Shown here piece after piece: positions 40,829 through 48,398 of a DNA stretch of 64,000 nt. The notes beneath the pieces were generated by a model. It did no database searches and was not told where the DNA came from. It was given only the letters and a program-made list of their open reading frames with translations. Positions within the stretch are counted from its first letter, which is position 1. The number at the start of each line of letters is the position of its first letter. The DNA comes from Microbispora hainanensis (GTDB lineage Bacteria; Actinomycetota; Actinomycetes; Streptosporangiales; Streptosporangiaceae): the NCBI RefSeq assembly GCF_006874475.1, contig NZ_VIRM01000022.1:62001-126000 (forward strand), written 5' to 3'. The position numbers and the translations under genes were made by a program.

Positions 40829-43807
40829 TTGAGCTTCCGGAGCCCCGGAGCCGGACGGGCGGTGCGCTTGCCCCGACGGCCGCGCCTTCTGATACCCGTG
40901 CTGCTCGCCGTCGTGGCGATCGTCGTGTTACTGCTGGTCTTCTCGGGGATCTACACCGACTACCTCTGGTATGACTCGGTGAGCTTCTCCTCGGTGTTCT
41001 CCACGATGCTGATCACCCAGGTGGTGCTGTTCATCGTGGGCGCCGCCCTGATGATCGCCATCGTGGGCGGCAACATGGTGCTCGCGCACCGCACCCGCCC
41101 GATGTTCGGGCCGGGGATGTTCGGGGCGCCGCAGGGCGCCGACCGCTACCGGGTCGCGCTCGACCCGCACCGGCGGCTGGTCTTCCTGGTCGGCATGGGC
41201 GTCCTCGCCCTGTTCACGGGCTCGTCCACGGCGGGGCTGTGGAAGACCTGGCTGCAGTTCGTGAACCGCACGCCCTTCAACCAGAAGGACGCGCAGTTCG
41301 GCCTCGACCTGTCGTTCTTCGTGTTCACGATGCCGTTCCTGCGGATGCTGCTGAACTTCCTGTTCACGGCCGTCGTCCTGTCGATCATCGCGGCCGTGAT
41401 CGTGCACTACCTGTACGGCGGGTTCCGGATCTCCTCGCCCGGCGGAGTGCACGCCACCCGGGCCGCCAGGGGGCACCTGTCGGTGCTGCTCGGCGTGTTC
41501 GTCCTGCTCAAGGCCGCGGCCTACTGGCTCGACAGGTACAGCCTGGTCTTCTCCGACCGCGGCAAGACCTTCGGCGCGTCGTACACCGACGTGCACGCGG
41601 TGCTCCCGGCCAAGGGGATCCTCGCGGTCATCTCCCTCATCTGCGCGCTGATCTTCTTCGCCGGCGTCATCAGGCCGGGCGGGATGTTCCCGGGCGTGGC
41701 GTTCGGGCTGCTCGTGCTGTCGGCGGTCCTGATCGGCACCGTCTATCCCTCGCTGGTCGAGCAGTTCCAGGTCAAGCCGAACCAGCAGAGCAAGGAGCAG
41801 GCGTACATCCAGCGCAACATCGACGCGACACGAAAAGCCTACGGAGTCAATACGGCGAAGGTCACGGAGTACAGCGCCAAGACCGACACCGACGCCTCCG
41901 TGCTGCAGACCGAGGCGTCGGCCATCCCCGGCATGCGCCTGCTCGACCCGAGCCTGCTGTCGCCGACGTTCCAGCAGAAGCAGCAGATCAAGGGCTACTA
42001 CCAGTTCCCCGAGCAGCTCGACATCGACAGGTATCCGGTCGACGGCAAGCCGCGTGACACGGTGGTGGCGGTTCGCGAGATCGGCCGCCCGCCGGACGGG
42101 CAGCGCAACTGGATCAACGACCACCTGGTCTACACGCATGGTTTCGGCTTCGTCGCCGCGCCCGGCAACAAGGTGGACAGCAGCGGCCTGCCGGAGTTCA
42201 GCGAGCGCGACATCCCGCCGGTCGGCGACCTCGGCGACTACGAGCCCCGCGTCTACTTCGGCGAGAACTCGCCCGACTACTCGATCGTCGGCGGTCCCAC
42301 GACCGGCAAGAAGATCGAGCTCGACTACCCGCAGCAGGGACAGGCGGGCGACGCACAGCAGAACAACACCGGCCAGGTCAACAACACCTACGAGGGCAAG
42401 GGCGGCGTCTCGGTCGGGAACTTCTTCCGCCGCCTGCTCTACGCGGTGAAGTACGGCGAGACCAACCTGTTGCTGAACTCGAACATCAACGCCGAGTCCC
42501 GCATCCTCTACAACCGGGAGCCGGTGCAGCGCATCCAGCAGGTCGCGCCGTTCCTCACGCTGGACCGCGACCCGTACCCGGCCGTGGTGGGCGGACGGAT
42601 CGTGTGGATCGTGGACGCGTACACGACCTCCGACTCCTATCCCTACTCGGAGCGGAAGAGCCTGGAGTCGCTCACCACCGACGTGCAGTCGAGCCGTCTC
42701 GGCGTGCCGCAGGTGCCCAGGGACGAGATCAACTACATCCGCAACTCGGTCAAGGCGACCGTGGACGCCTACGACGGCACGGTCACCCTGTACGCCTGGG
42801 ACGAGTCCGACCCGGTGCTCAAGACCTGGGAGAAGGCCTTCGGCGGGGTCGTCAAGCCGGCCTCGCAGATCAGCGAGGAACTGCGCGCCCACCTGCGCTA
42901 CCCGGCCGACCTGTTCAAGGCCCAGCGGGAGATCCTCACCTCCTACCACGTCACCGACGCCAACGCGTTCTTCGGCGGTCAGGACTTCTGGAAGGTCCCC
43001 GAGGACCCGGCGACCGGCAAGAGCAAGCAGCCGCCCTACTACGTGACGATGAAGATGCCCGGCAGCGACACCGAGCGCTTCTCGCTGACGACCACGTTCG
43101 TGCCGAACCAGCGGCAGAACATGGCGGCGTTCATGGCGGTCGACGCGACGGCCGCCACGCCGAACCCGCCACTGGAGATCCTCCAGTTGCCGAGCACGAC
43201 CGCGATCCAGGGTCCGCCACAGGCGCAGAACCTGTTCGAGTCGAACACGACGGTGTCGACCGAGCTCAACCTGCTGCGCGGCGGCGGCACAGACGTGCTG
43301 TACGGCAACCTGCTCACACTGCCGTTCGGCAACGGTCTGCTGTACGTCGAGCCGGTCTACATCCAGCCGCGCGCGGAGACCTCGGGCAAGTATCCGACCC
43401 TCCGCCGGGTGCTCGTCCTGTACGGCGAGAAGGTCGGCTTCGGCCCCACGCTCAGCAACGCGCTTGAGCAGGTGTTCGGCGGCACCGTGGCGACGCCACC
43501 GGAACAGACGCCCGACGAGACGGCGAACCAGCCGCCGGGTCAGGTGACCCCGCCGGAGAGCTCGTCCGCGCTGACGTCGGCGCTCGACCGGGCCCAGCAG
43601 GCGTACGACGCTTCGCAGAAGGCGCTGTCGTCGAACCCGCCCGACTGGAAGGCGTACGGCGACGCGCAGACCTCGCTGAAGAAGGCGCTGGACGATCTGG
43701 CCAAGCTCAAGACCGGGGCGTCCCAGACCCCGGCCCCGAGCGCCAGTCCGAGTGCGAGCGGGAGCCCACCGGCCGGTGCGACTGCCAGCCCGGCACCGAG
43801 CGGCTGA
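40829..43807 (+). CDS. UPF0182 family large membrane protein
   Basis: A 992-residue protein. Seven or so membrane helices lie in the first ~310 residues (LLIPVLLAVVAIVVLLLVFSG, ILITQVVLFIVGAALMIAIV and others), then a long soluble region typical of UPF0182: YQFPEQLDIDRYPVDG, NWINDHLVYTHGFGFVAAP, PRVYFGENSPDYSIVG, EARILYNREPVQRIQQVAPFL-type motif, and the WxYSERKSLE-like region. The C-terminal tail is a Ser/Thr/Pro-rich extracellular-looking stretch. Its role is unknown; the family is widely conserved in actinobacteria and cyanobacteria. It begins with TTG after ACAAGGGGTTGAGCG, and codon 34 is TTA (40928-40930). A 10-bp inverted repeat precedes it and a strong terminator follows. Confidence 0.92.
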   Translation: MSFRSPGAGRAVRLPRRPRLLIPVLLAVVAIVVLLLVFSGIYTDYLWYDSVSFSSVFSTMLITQVVLFIVGAALMIAIVGGNMVLAHRTRPMFGPGMFGAPQGADRYRVALDPHRRLVFLVGMGVLALFTGSSTAGLWKTWLQFVNRTPFNQKDAQFGLDLSFFVFTMPFLRMLLNFLFTAVVLSIIAAVIVHYLYGGFRISSPGGVHATRAARGHLSVLLGVFVLLKAAAYWLDRYSLVFSDRGKTFGASYTDVHAVLPAKGILAVISLICALIFFAGVIRPGGMFPGVAFGLLVLSAVLIGTVYPSLVEQFQVKPNQQSKEQAYIQRNIDATRKAYGVNTAKVTEYSAKTDTDASVLQTEASAIPGMRLLDPSLLSPTFQQKQQIKGYYQFPEQLDIDRYPVDGKPRDTVVAVREIGRPPDGQRNWINDHLVYTHGFGFVAAPGNKVDSSGLPEFSERDIPPVGDLGDYEPRVYFGENSPDYSIVGGPTTGKKIELDYPQQGQAGDAQQNNTGQVNNTYEGKGGVSVGNFFRRLLYAVKYGETNLLLNSNINAESRILYNREPVQRIQQVAPFLTLDRDPYPAVVGGRIVWIVDAYTTSDSYPYSERKSLESLTTDVQSSRLGVPQVPRDEINYIRNSVKATVDAYDGTVTLYAWDESDPVLKTWEKAFGGVVKPASQISEELRAHLRYPADLFKAQREILTSYHVTDANAFFGGQDFWKVPEDPATGKSKQPPYYVTMKMPGSDTERFSLTTTFVPNQRQNMAAFMAVDATAATPNPPLEILQLPSTTAIQGPPQAQNLFESNTTVSTELNLLRGGGTDVLYGNLLTLPFGNGLLYVEPVYIQPRAETSGKYPTLRRVLVLYGEKVGFGPTLSNALEQVFGGTVATPPEQTPDETANQPPGQVTPPESSSALTSALDRAQQAYDASQKALSSNPPDWKAYGDAQTSLKKALDDLAKLKTGASQTPAPSASPSASGSPPAGATASPAPSG

Positions 43808-43827
43808 GACACGGGCGGCTGAGCCAT

Positions 43828-43863
43828 CCGGAGCCCCGCGTCCCGACGGGCGCGGGGTTCCGG
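43828..43863 (+). terminator. Terminator after the UPF0182 gene
   Basis: A 16-bp stem with two G-U pairs (left arm 43828-43843, right arm 43848-43863, loop CGAC), followed by TTTG. It ends just before the -35 of the first tRNA promoter. Confidence 0.75.
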
Positions 43864-43864
43864 T

Positions 43865-43893
43865 TTGCCTCCCGCGCGATGCCAGGATAGTGT
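43865..43893 (+). promoter_or_regulatory. Promoter of the first initiator tRNA
   Basis: TTGCCT (43865-43870) and TAGTGT (43888-43893) with a 17-bp spacer; the predicted start is a few bases before the tRNA 5' end. Confidence 0.65.
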
Positions 43894-43905
43894 TCATAGA
43901 GCCGA

Positions 43906-43982
43906 CGCGGGGTGGAGCAGCTCGGTAGCTCGCTGGGCTCATAACCCAGAGGTCGCAGGTTCAAATCCTGTCCCCGCTACCA
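43906..43982 (+). tRNA. Initiator tRNA-Met (CAT), copy 1
   Basis: A 77-nt cloverleaf. The acceptor stem begins with an unpaired C1 against T72, as in actinomycete initiator tRNA. The anticodon stem CTGGG/CCCAG holds the three consecutive G-C pairs required for initiation, with the anticodon loop CTCATAA. The T arm is GCAGG TTCAAAT CCTGT, and CCA is encoded. It has its own promoter and terminator. Confidence 0.97.
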
Positions 43983-43985
43983 CGT

Positions 43986-44030
43986 CAGAGGCCCGGTCTC
44001 CGGAAACGGAGACCGGGCCTCTGGTCTTTT
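43986..44030 (+). terminator. Terminator after initiator tRNA copy 1
   Basis: Perfect 16-bp stem (43986-44001 with 44008-44023) around a 6-nt loop, followed by GTCTTTT. Confidence 0.92.
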
Positions 44031-44055
44031 CCGAGGCCTCTGGTCTTTTCCGAGG
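44018..44055 (+). repeat. 19-bp tandem duplication of the terminator's distal arm and T-run
   Basis: Two identical 19-bp units, 44018-44036 and 44037-44055, each containing CCTCTGGTCTTTTCCGAGG. The second unit repeats the right arm end and the T-run, giving a possible alternative pairing for the same left arm. Confidence 0.9.
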
Positions 44056-44128
44056 ATGGCCCGCCTGGTCGCTCACCCCGGGCGAGCGCCTGACGCGGTC
44101 GGCGACGGGGCCGGTCACCACAAACGAT

Positions 44129-44158
44129 TTGGCACCCGTTCCCAACCGGGGGTAAGCT
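44129..44158 (+). promoter_or_regulatory. Promoter of the second initiator tRNA
   Basis: TTGGCA (44129-44134) and TAAGCT (44153-44158) with an 18-bp spacer, about 14 bases before the tRNA. Confidence 0.65.
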
Positions 44159-44171
44159 TTGAACACAACGA

Positions 44172-44248
44172 CGCGGGGTGGAGCAGTTCGGTAGCTCGCT
44201 GGGCTCATAACCCAGAGGTCGCAGGTTCAAATCCTGTCCCCGCTACCA
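44172..44248 (+). tRNA. Initiator tRNA-Met (CAT), copy 2
   Basis: A 77-nt near-duplicate of copy 1 with one visible change in the D loop (GCAGTTCGG against GCAGCTCGG). All initiator features are retained, including C1:T72 and three G-C pairs next to the anticodon loop. It is 189 bp after copy 1 and has a separate promoter and terminator. Confidence 0.97.
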
Positions 44249-44253
44249 AGAGA

Positions 44254-44292
44254 CGAAGGCCCGGCCTCCGGAAAACGGAGACCGGGCCTTCG
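44254..44292 (+). terminator. Terminator-like hairpin after initiator tRNA copy 2
   Basis: A 17-bp stem with one C-A mismatch (44254-44270 with 44276-44292) and a 5-nt loop. Only a short T pair follows, so efficiency may be lower than for copy 1. Confidence 0.75.
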
Positions 44293-44329
44293 GCGTTCCA
44301 CGGGGTTCGGTCCGGTGCGGGAGTAGCGC

Positions 44330-45859
44330 ATGATCACGTTGGATCGCCTGGTCAACGTGCTGGGCGCGTACGGCGTGCGGCTGTGCGGGCGGCCCGAGAG
44401 GCGCTCGGCGCGGCTGCGCAGCGTGGCGATGCCGGACGCCACCGACGGCCGGGTCACCGGTGACGTGCTGGTGGCCGTGGGGGCCGGGTCGGTGACCGAG
44501 GCGGTGCGGTGGGCGGTCGCGGCGCAGGCCGCGGTGGTCCTGGTGCGGGCGGGCGCCGAGACCGCGCGCGAGGCGGCCGTGGCCGGCGAGAGCAACGACG
44601 TGGCGGTGCTGCTCGTCGATCCCGCGGTCTCGTGGAGCCACCTCGTCGGCGTGGTCTACGGACTGGTGCTCGAAGGGCGGGAGACCGAGTCGGGGCGGGG
44701 GCCCACCGACCTGTTCGCGCTGGCCGACAGCCTGGCGGACGCCGTCGGCGGCGCCGTGACCATCGAGGACCCGCTCTCGCGGGTGCTCGCGTACTCCCGG
44801 TCGCAGCAGGCGGGCGACCCGGCACGGCTGGAGACGATCCTGGTGCGGCAGGTCCCGGAGCGGCTGCGCGAGGTCTTCCGGGAGCGCGGGGTGTTCGCCC
44901 GCCTGACGGCGACGGACGAGCCGATCTTCGTCGAGCCGGACCCGTCGCACGGCATGACCGGGCGGATGGCGGTGGCGGTGCGGGCCGGCCGCGAGCTGCT
45001 CGGGTCGGTGTGGGTGACGTGCGGCAGCCCCCTGACCGGCGCGCGGCACACCGCGCTGGCGAACGGCGCGCGCACCGTGGCGCTGCACCTGCTGCGCTCC
45101 AGGGCGAGCGCGGACCTGGAACGGCAGGTGGAGTCGGACCTGGTCGTACGGCTGCTGGAGGGCACCGCCGACGCGGCGACCGTGGTCAGCCGGCTGGGGC
45201 TGCCCACACGGGAGATGCGGGTCGTCGCGGTGCGCACGCACACCTCCGAGGAGCCGCACGCCATGCTCCTGCTGGCCTTCGAGAAGGCCACCACCGGCTT
45301 CGGCTGGTCCAGGCCCGGGAGAAGCGCGCTGCTCGGCGACACGCTCTACACGGTCCTGCCCGGCGCGGGGGCGGCCGTGGCACGGGAGTGGGTGGCCGCG
45401 CTGGCGGCCGGGCTGCCGCCGCGGGTGCGCGTCGCGGCCGGGATCGGGGCGGCGGCCCAGGCGGCGGAGCTGCCGGCGAGCCGCCGGGAGGCGGAGGAGT
45501 GCCTGGCGCTGCACGAGAGGGAGGCCTCCCGTGCGGAGCCGCCGGCCTACGACGAGTCGTGGGACGACATCCTGCTCCAGCGGTTGCGCGCCGCGGCCCG
45601 GGCGGGCCGCGTCCCCGCCCGCGGGCCGGTGAGCGCGCTGCGCCGGCACGACGTCCTCTACGACACCCACTATGTGGCGACGTTGCGGGCGTGGCTGGAG
45701 GCCCAGGGCGATCTGCTGGCCGCCGCCGAACGGCTCGGGGTGCACGTCAACACCGTCCGCAACCGCCTGCGCCGGATGAGCGAGGTGACCCCGCTGCACC
45801 TGGACGACCCGCGCAAGCGCCTCGCCATGGTCATCACGCTGGCGGCCGAGGACGAGTAG
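44330..45859 (+). CDS. PucR family transcriptional regulator (first)
   Basis: A 509-residue regulator. N-terminal purine-catabolism-regulator-like domain (residues ~1-130), a GAF-like middle (LADAVGGAVTIEDPLSRVL, LLGSVWVTCGSP), a GGDEF-like/CdaR-type segment, and the C-terminal PucR helix-turn-helix LEAQGDLLAAAERLGVHVNTVRNRLRRM. Members switch on catabolic genes in response to substrate. Lying just before the DadA-like gene (116 bp) and the hydantoin genes, it most likely controls them. The ATG has GGGAG upstream. A second PucR regulator lies at 55326. Confidence 0.88.
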   Translation: MITLDRLVNVLGAYGVRLCGRPERRSARLRSVAMPDATDGRVTGDVLVAVGAGSVTEAVRWAVAAQAAVVLVRAGAETAREAAVAGESNDVAVLLVDPAVSWSHLVGVVYGLVLEGRETESGRGPTDLFALADSLADAVGGAVTIEDPLSRVLAYSRSQQAGDPARLETILVRQVPERLREVFRERGVFARLTATDEPIFVEPDPSHGMTGRMAVAVRAGRELLGSVWVTCGSPLTGARHTALANGARTVALHLLRSRASADLERQVESDLVVRLLEGTADAATVVSRLGLPTREMRVVAVRTHTSEEPHAMLLLAFEKATTGFGWSRPGRSALLGDTLYTVLPGAGAAVAREWVAALAAGLPPRVRVAAGIGAAAQAAELPASRREAEECLALHEREASRAEPPAYDESWDDILLQRLRAAARAGRVPARGPVSALRRHDVLYDTHYVATLRAWLEAQGDLLAAAERLGVHVNTVRNRLRRMSEVTPLHLDDPRKRLAMVITLAAEDE

Positions 45860-45975
45860 GAGGCTGTCCGAAATCCACAACAGGGGCGCCGCGATTGTGC
45901 GGCCGCTACAACGGCGCGCGGCGCCGTACGGGTGATGCTGGCCGGGCAAGCAGTCGTCTGGTGTGGAGGTGGGGC

Positions 45976-47229
45976 ATGTCCGAGCGCGTCGACGGGTGGC
46001 CGCGGTCGGTCGTCGTGGTGGGCGCGGGGATCGTGGGCCTGTCCACCGCGTGGTTCCTGCAGGAACGCGGTGTGGAGGTCACCGTGGTCGACCGCCGGGG
46101 CGTGGCGGCCGGCGCGTCATGGGGCAACGCGGGCTGGATCGCGCCCGGCCTGGCCATCCCCCTGAACGAGCCCTCGGTGCTGCGCTATGGCCTGCGCTCG
46201 CTGCTCAACCCGGCCGCGCCGCTGCACGTCCCGGCGACCGTCGATCCGGGGCTGTGGGCGTTCCTGACCCGCTTCGCCGCCAACTGCCGATGGTCGTCGT
46301 GGACCCGGGCCGTGCGCGCCAACCTGCCGCTCAACGACGAGTGCATCGAGGCGTACGAGGTGCTCGCCGCCAACGGCGTGGCCGCCCCCGTCGAGGACGC
46401 GCCGATCACCGCCGGGTTCCGCACGCCCCGCCAGGCCGCGGGCCTGCTCCACGAGCTGCGCAGGATGGCGGAGGCCGGGCAGCCCGTCGACCACACCGCG
46501 CTGGACGCGCGGCGGCTTGCCGAGGCCGTGCCGCTCGCCTCGGAGGCGCTGACCGCGGGCGTGCGGATCGACGGGCAGCGCTACGTCGACCCCGGCCGCT
46601 TCGTGCACGCGCTGGGCGAGGCCGTCGTCGCCCGGGGCGCCGCCGTGGAGACCTTCGAGGTCACGGACGTGCGCGGCGACGCAGGGAAGGCCGTCGTGGC
46701 GGGCCGGGACGGCGCCGTCCTGTCCGCCGACGCGGTGGTGCTGGCCACCGGCGCGTGGCTGTCGCGGCTCGCGGGCCGCTGGGGCGTACGCGTCCCCGTG
46801 CGGGCGGGCCGCGGCTACTCGTTCACCGTGCCGGTGGACCACCCCGTCCCCGGCCCGATCTACCTGCCCGACGTGCGGGTGGCGTGCACGCCCTACCAGG
46901 GCGGGCTGCGCGTCGCGGGCACGATGGAGTTCCGCGACCCGGACGCTCCGGCCGTCGAGGCCCGGCTGCGGGCGATCATCGCCTCGGCCCGTCCCCTGCT
47001 GCGGGGTGTGCGCTGGGAGGAACGCACGGACGTGTGGGTCGGACCCCGGCCGGTCACGCCGGACGGGCGGCCCCTGATCGGCGCGACCGGCGCCCCGGGG
47101 ATCTACGTGGCCGGCGGGCACGGCATGTGGGGCATGGCCCAGGGCCCGGCCACCGGGCGGCTTCTCGCCGAGCGGATCACCACCGGCAAGCAGCCCGCCG
47201 TCCTGCGGGAGTTCGACCCGCTGCGCTGA
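45976..47229 (+). CDS. DadA-like FAD-dependent amino acid oxidoreductase
   Basis: A 417-residue FAD enzyme of the D-amino-acid dehydrogenase/glycine-oxidase group. The FAD loop is VVVVGAGIVGLSTAWFLQERG; GASWGNAGWIAPGLAIPL is typical of DadA; later VVLATGAWLSRLAGRWG, VRAGRGYSFTVP and the C-terminal PDGRPLIGATGAPGIYVAGGHGMWGM. It would oxidise an amino acid, perhaps a product or side product of hydantoin breakdown, giving an imino acid and passing electrons to the respiratory chain. The ATG follows GGAGGT. A palindrome (47245-47265) separates it from the DUF917 gene, so it may be a separate unit. Confidence 0.9.
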   Translation: MSERVDGWPRSVVVVGAGIVGLSTAWFLQERGVEVTVVDRRGVAAGASWGNAGWIAPGLAIPLNEPSVLRYGLRSLLNPAAPLHVPATVDPGLWAFLTRFAANCRWSSWTRAVRANLPLNDECIEAYEVLAANGVAAPVEDAPITAGFRTPRQAAGLLHELRRMAEAGQPVDHTALDARRLAEAVPLASEALTAGVRIDGQRYVDPGRFVHALGEAVVARGAAVETFEVTDVRGDAGKAVVAGRDGAVLSADAVVLATGAWLSRLAGRWGVRVPVRAGRGYSFTVPVDHPVPGPIYLPDVRVACTPYQGGLRVAGTMEFRDPDAPAVEARLRAIIASARPLLRGVRWEERTDVWVGPRPVTPDGRPLIGATGAPGIYVAGGHGMWGMAQGPATGRLLAERITTGKQPAVLREFDPLR

Positions 47230-47244
47230 CGCCGGCCGCCGGGC

Positions 47245-47265
47245 TGTTGTCGTGATACGACAACA
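47245..47265 (+). promoter_or_regulatory. Perfect palindromic operator candidate before the DUF917 operon
   Basis: Arms TGTTGTCGT (47245-47253) and ACGACAACA (47257-47265) are perfectly complementary across a 3-bp spacer. The next genes are DUF917, HyuA and the ABC importer, so this is the best candidate operator for the island. ACAAC-type half-sites also occur near 45877 and 56829. Confidence 0.72.
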
Positions 47266-47330
47266 AATGTCCGACCGGTGGTCGCCGGTGACATTGATGC
47301 AGGACCGCCCGGTGGTGAAGGCTCCCCCGC

Positions 47331-48398
47331 ATGCAGGCCCGCATAACACTGGAGGACGTCGCCGCGCTGGCTCGCGGCTGCGCGGTGCTCGGCACCGGCG
47401 GCGGCGGAGACGTCCGTCCGGGCGCCATCGCCGCCCGGCGCGCCATACGCGAGCACGGCGAGGTGCCGCTGATCACCCTGGACGAGCTGCCCGACGACGC
47501 CCTCGTGCTGCCGTTGTCCGGAATCGGCGCACCGACCGTCAGCAACGAGATGGTCCACGGCTCGGACGAGCCGGTCAGGATCGCCGAGGAGATCGAGCGC
47601 ATCTTCGGCCGGCCGCCCGCCGCGGTCATGTCCTCGGAGATCGGCGGCGGCAACGGCGTCGCCCCGGTCGCCTGGGCGGCCAGGCTGGGGCTGCCGCTGC
47701 TCGACGCCGACGCGATGGGCCGGGCGTTCCCCGAGGTCCAGATGGTCTCGATGTACGTGGCCGGGATCCCGGCCAACCTCGTGGTCATGACCGACGTCGT
47801 CGGCAACGTCGTGACGATCCGGCCGGTCGACGGCCTGTGGTCGGAGCGGATCGCCCGTGCCGTCTGCGTGGCGGCGGGGTCGAGCGCCCTGATGGCCGAC
47901 TACGTGCTGACCGCGCGCGAGTGCGAGGGCGCGGTGATCGAGGGCACGGTGAGCCGGGCCATCGCCGTCGGCCGGGCGACCGAGGGGGCCGCCGACCCGC
48001 TGGCCACCCTGACCGCGGAGCTCGGCGCCGTACGGCTCATCTCCGGCAAGCTGGCCGACCTGGAGCGCAGGACCACCGGCGGGTTCGCCCGGGGCACGGC
48101 GACGATCGAGGGCACCGGCGACGACCGGGGCAGGACGCTGACCCTGGAGATCCAGAACGAGAACCTCGTCGCCGTCGAGGACGGCCGGGTCAGGGCCATG
48201 GTGCCCGACCTGATCACGGTGGTCGACAGTCAGACGGCGACGGCGATCCAGACCGAGGGGCTCCGGTACGGCCAGCGGGTGACCGTGCTGGCCTGGCCCT
48301 GCGACCCCCTGTGGCGTACGCCGAAGGGTCTGGAGACGGCGGGCCCGCGGGCGTTCGGCTACGACATGGACTACCTGCCGGTGGAGAAGATCGCATGA
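47331..48398 (+). CDS. DUF917 family protein (S-methyl thiohydantoin desulfurase family)
   Basis: A 355-residue protein of the DUF917 family: ITLEDVAALARGCAVLGTGGGGD, LPLSGIGAPTVSNE, SSEIGGGNGVAP, GLPLLDADAMGRAFPEVQM, then a beta-rich C-terminal part with LTLEIQNENLVA and DLITVVDSQT. The Pfam family now carries the name S-methyl thiohydantoin desulfurase and is almost always next to hydantoinase/oxoprolinase genes, as here. It could convert a thiohydantoin or related ring to the hydantoin. Its stop overlaps the HyuA start. The ribosome binding site is weak (GAAGG). Confidence 0.9.
   Translation: MQARITLEDVAALARGCAVLGTGGGGDVRPGAIAARRAIREHGEVPLITLDELPDDALVLPLSGIGAPTVSNEMVHGSDEPVRIAEEIERIFGRPPAAVMSSEIGGGNGVAPVAWAARLGLPLLDADAMGRAFPEVQMVSMYVAGIPANLVVMTDVVGNVVTIRPVDGLWSERIARAVCVAAGSSALMADYVLTARECEGAVIEGTVSRAIAVGRATEGAADPLATLTAELGAVRLISGKLADLERRTTGGFARGTATIEGTGDDRGRTLTLEIQNENLVAVEDGRVRAMVPDLITVVDSQTATAIQTEGLRYGQRVTVLAWPCDPLWRTPKGLETAGPRAFGYDMDYLPVEKIA

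Noticed and set aside
40928-43942. Open frame of about 1000 codons on the minus strand opposite UPF0182
   Set aside because: High GC forces long open frames opposite real genes. The plus-strand protein has clear family motifs; the antisense one is Arg/His/Gly-rich with no domain.
43906-44292. Integration site of a mobile element at the tRNA genes
   Set aside because: No integrase, no direct repeat of the tRNA 3' end other than the second complete tRNA, and flanking genes are ordinary chromosomal ones.
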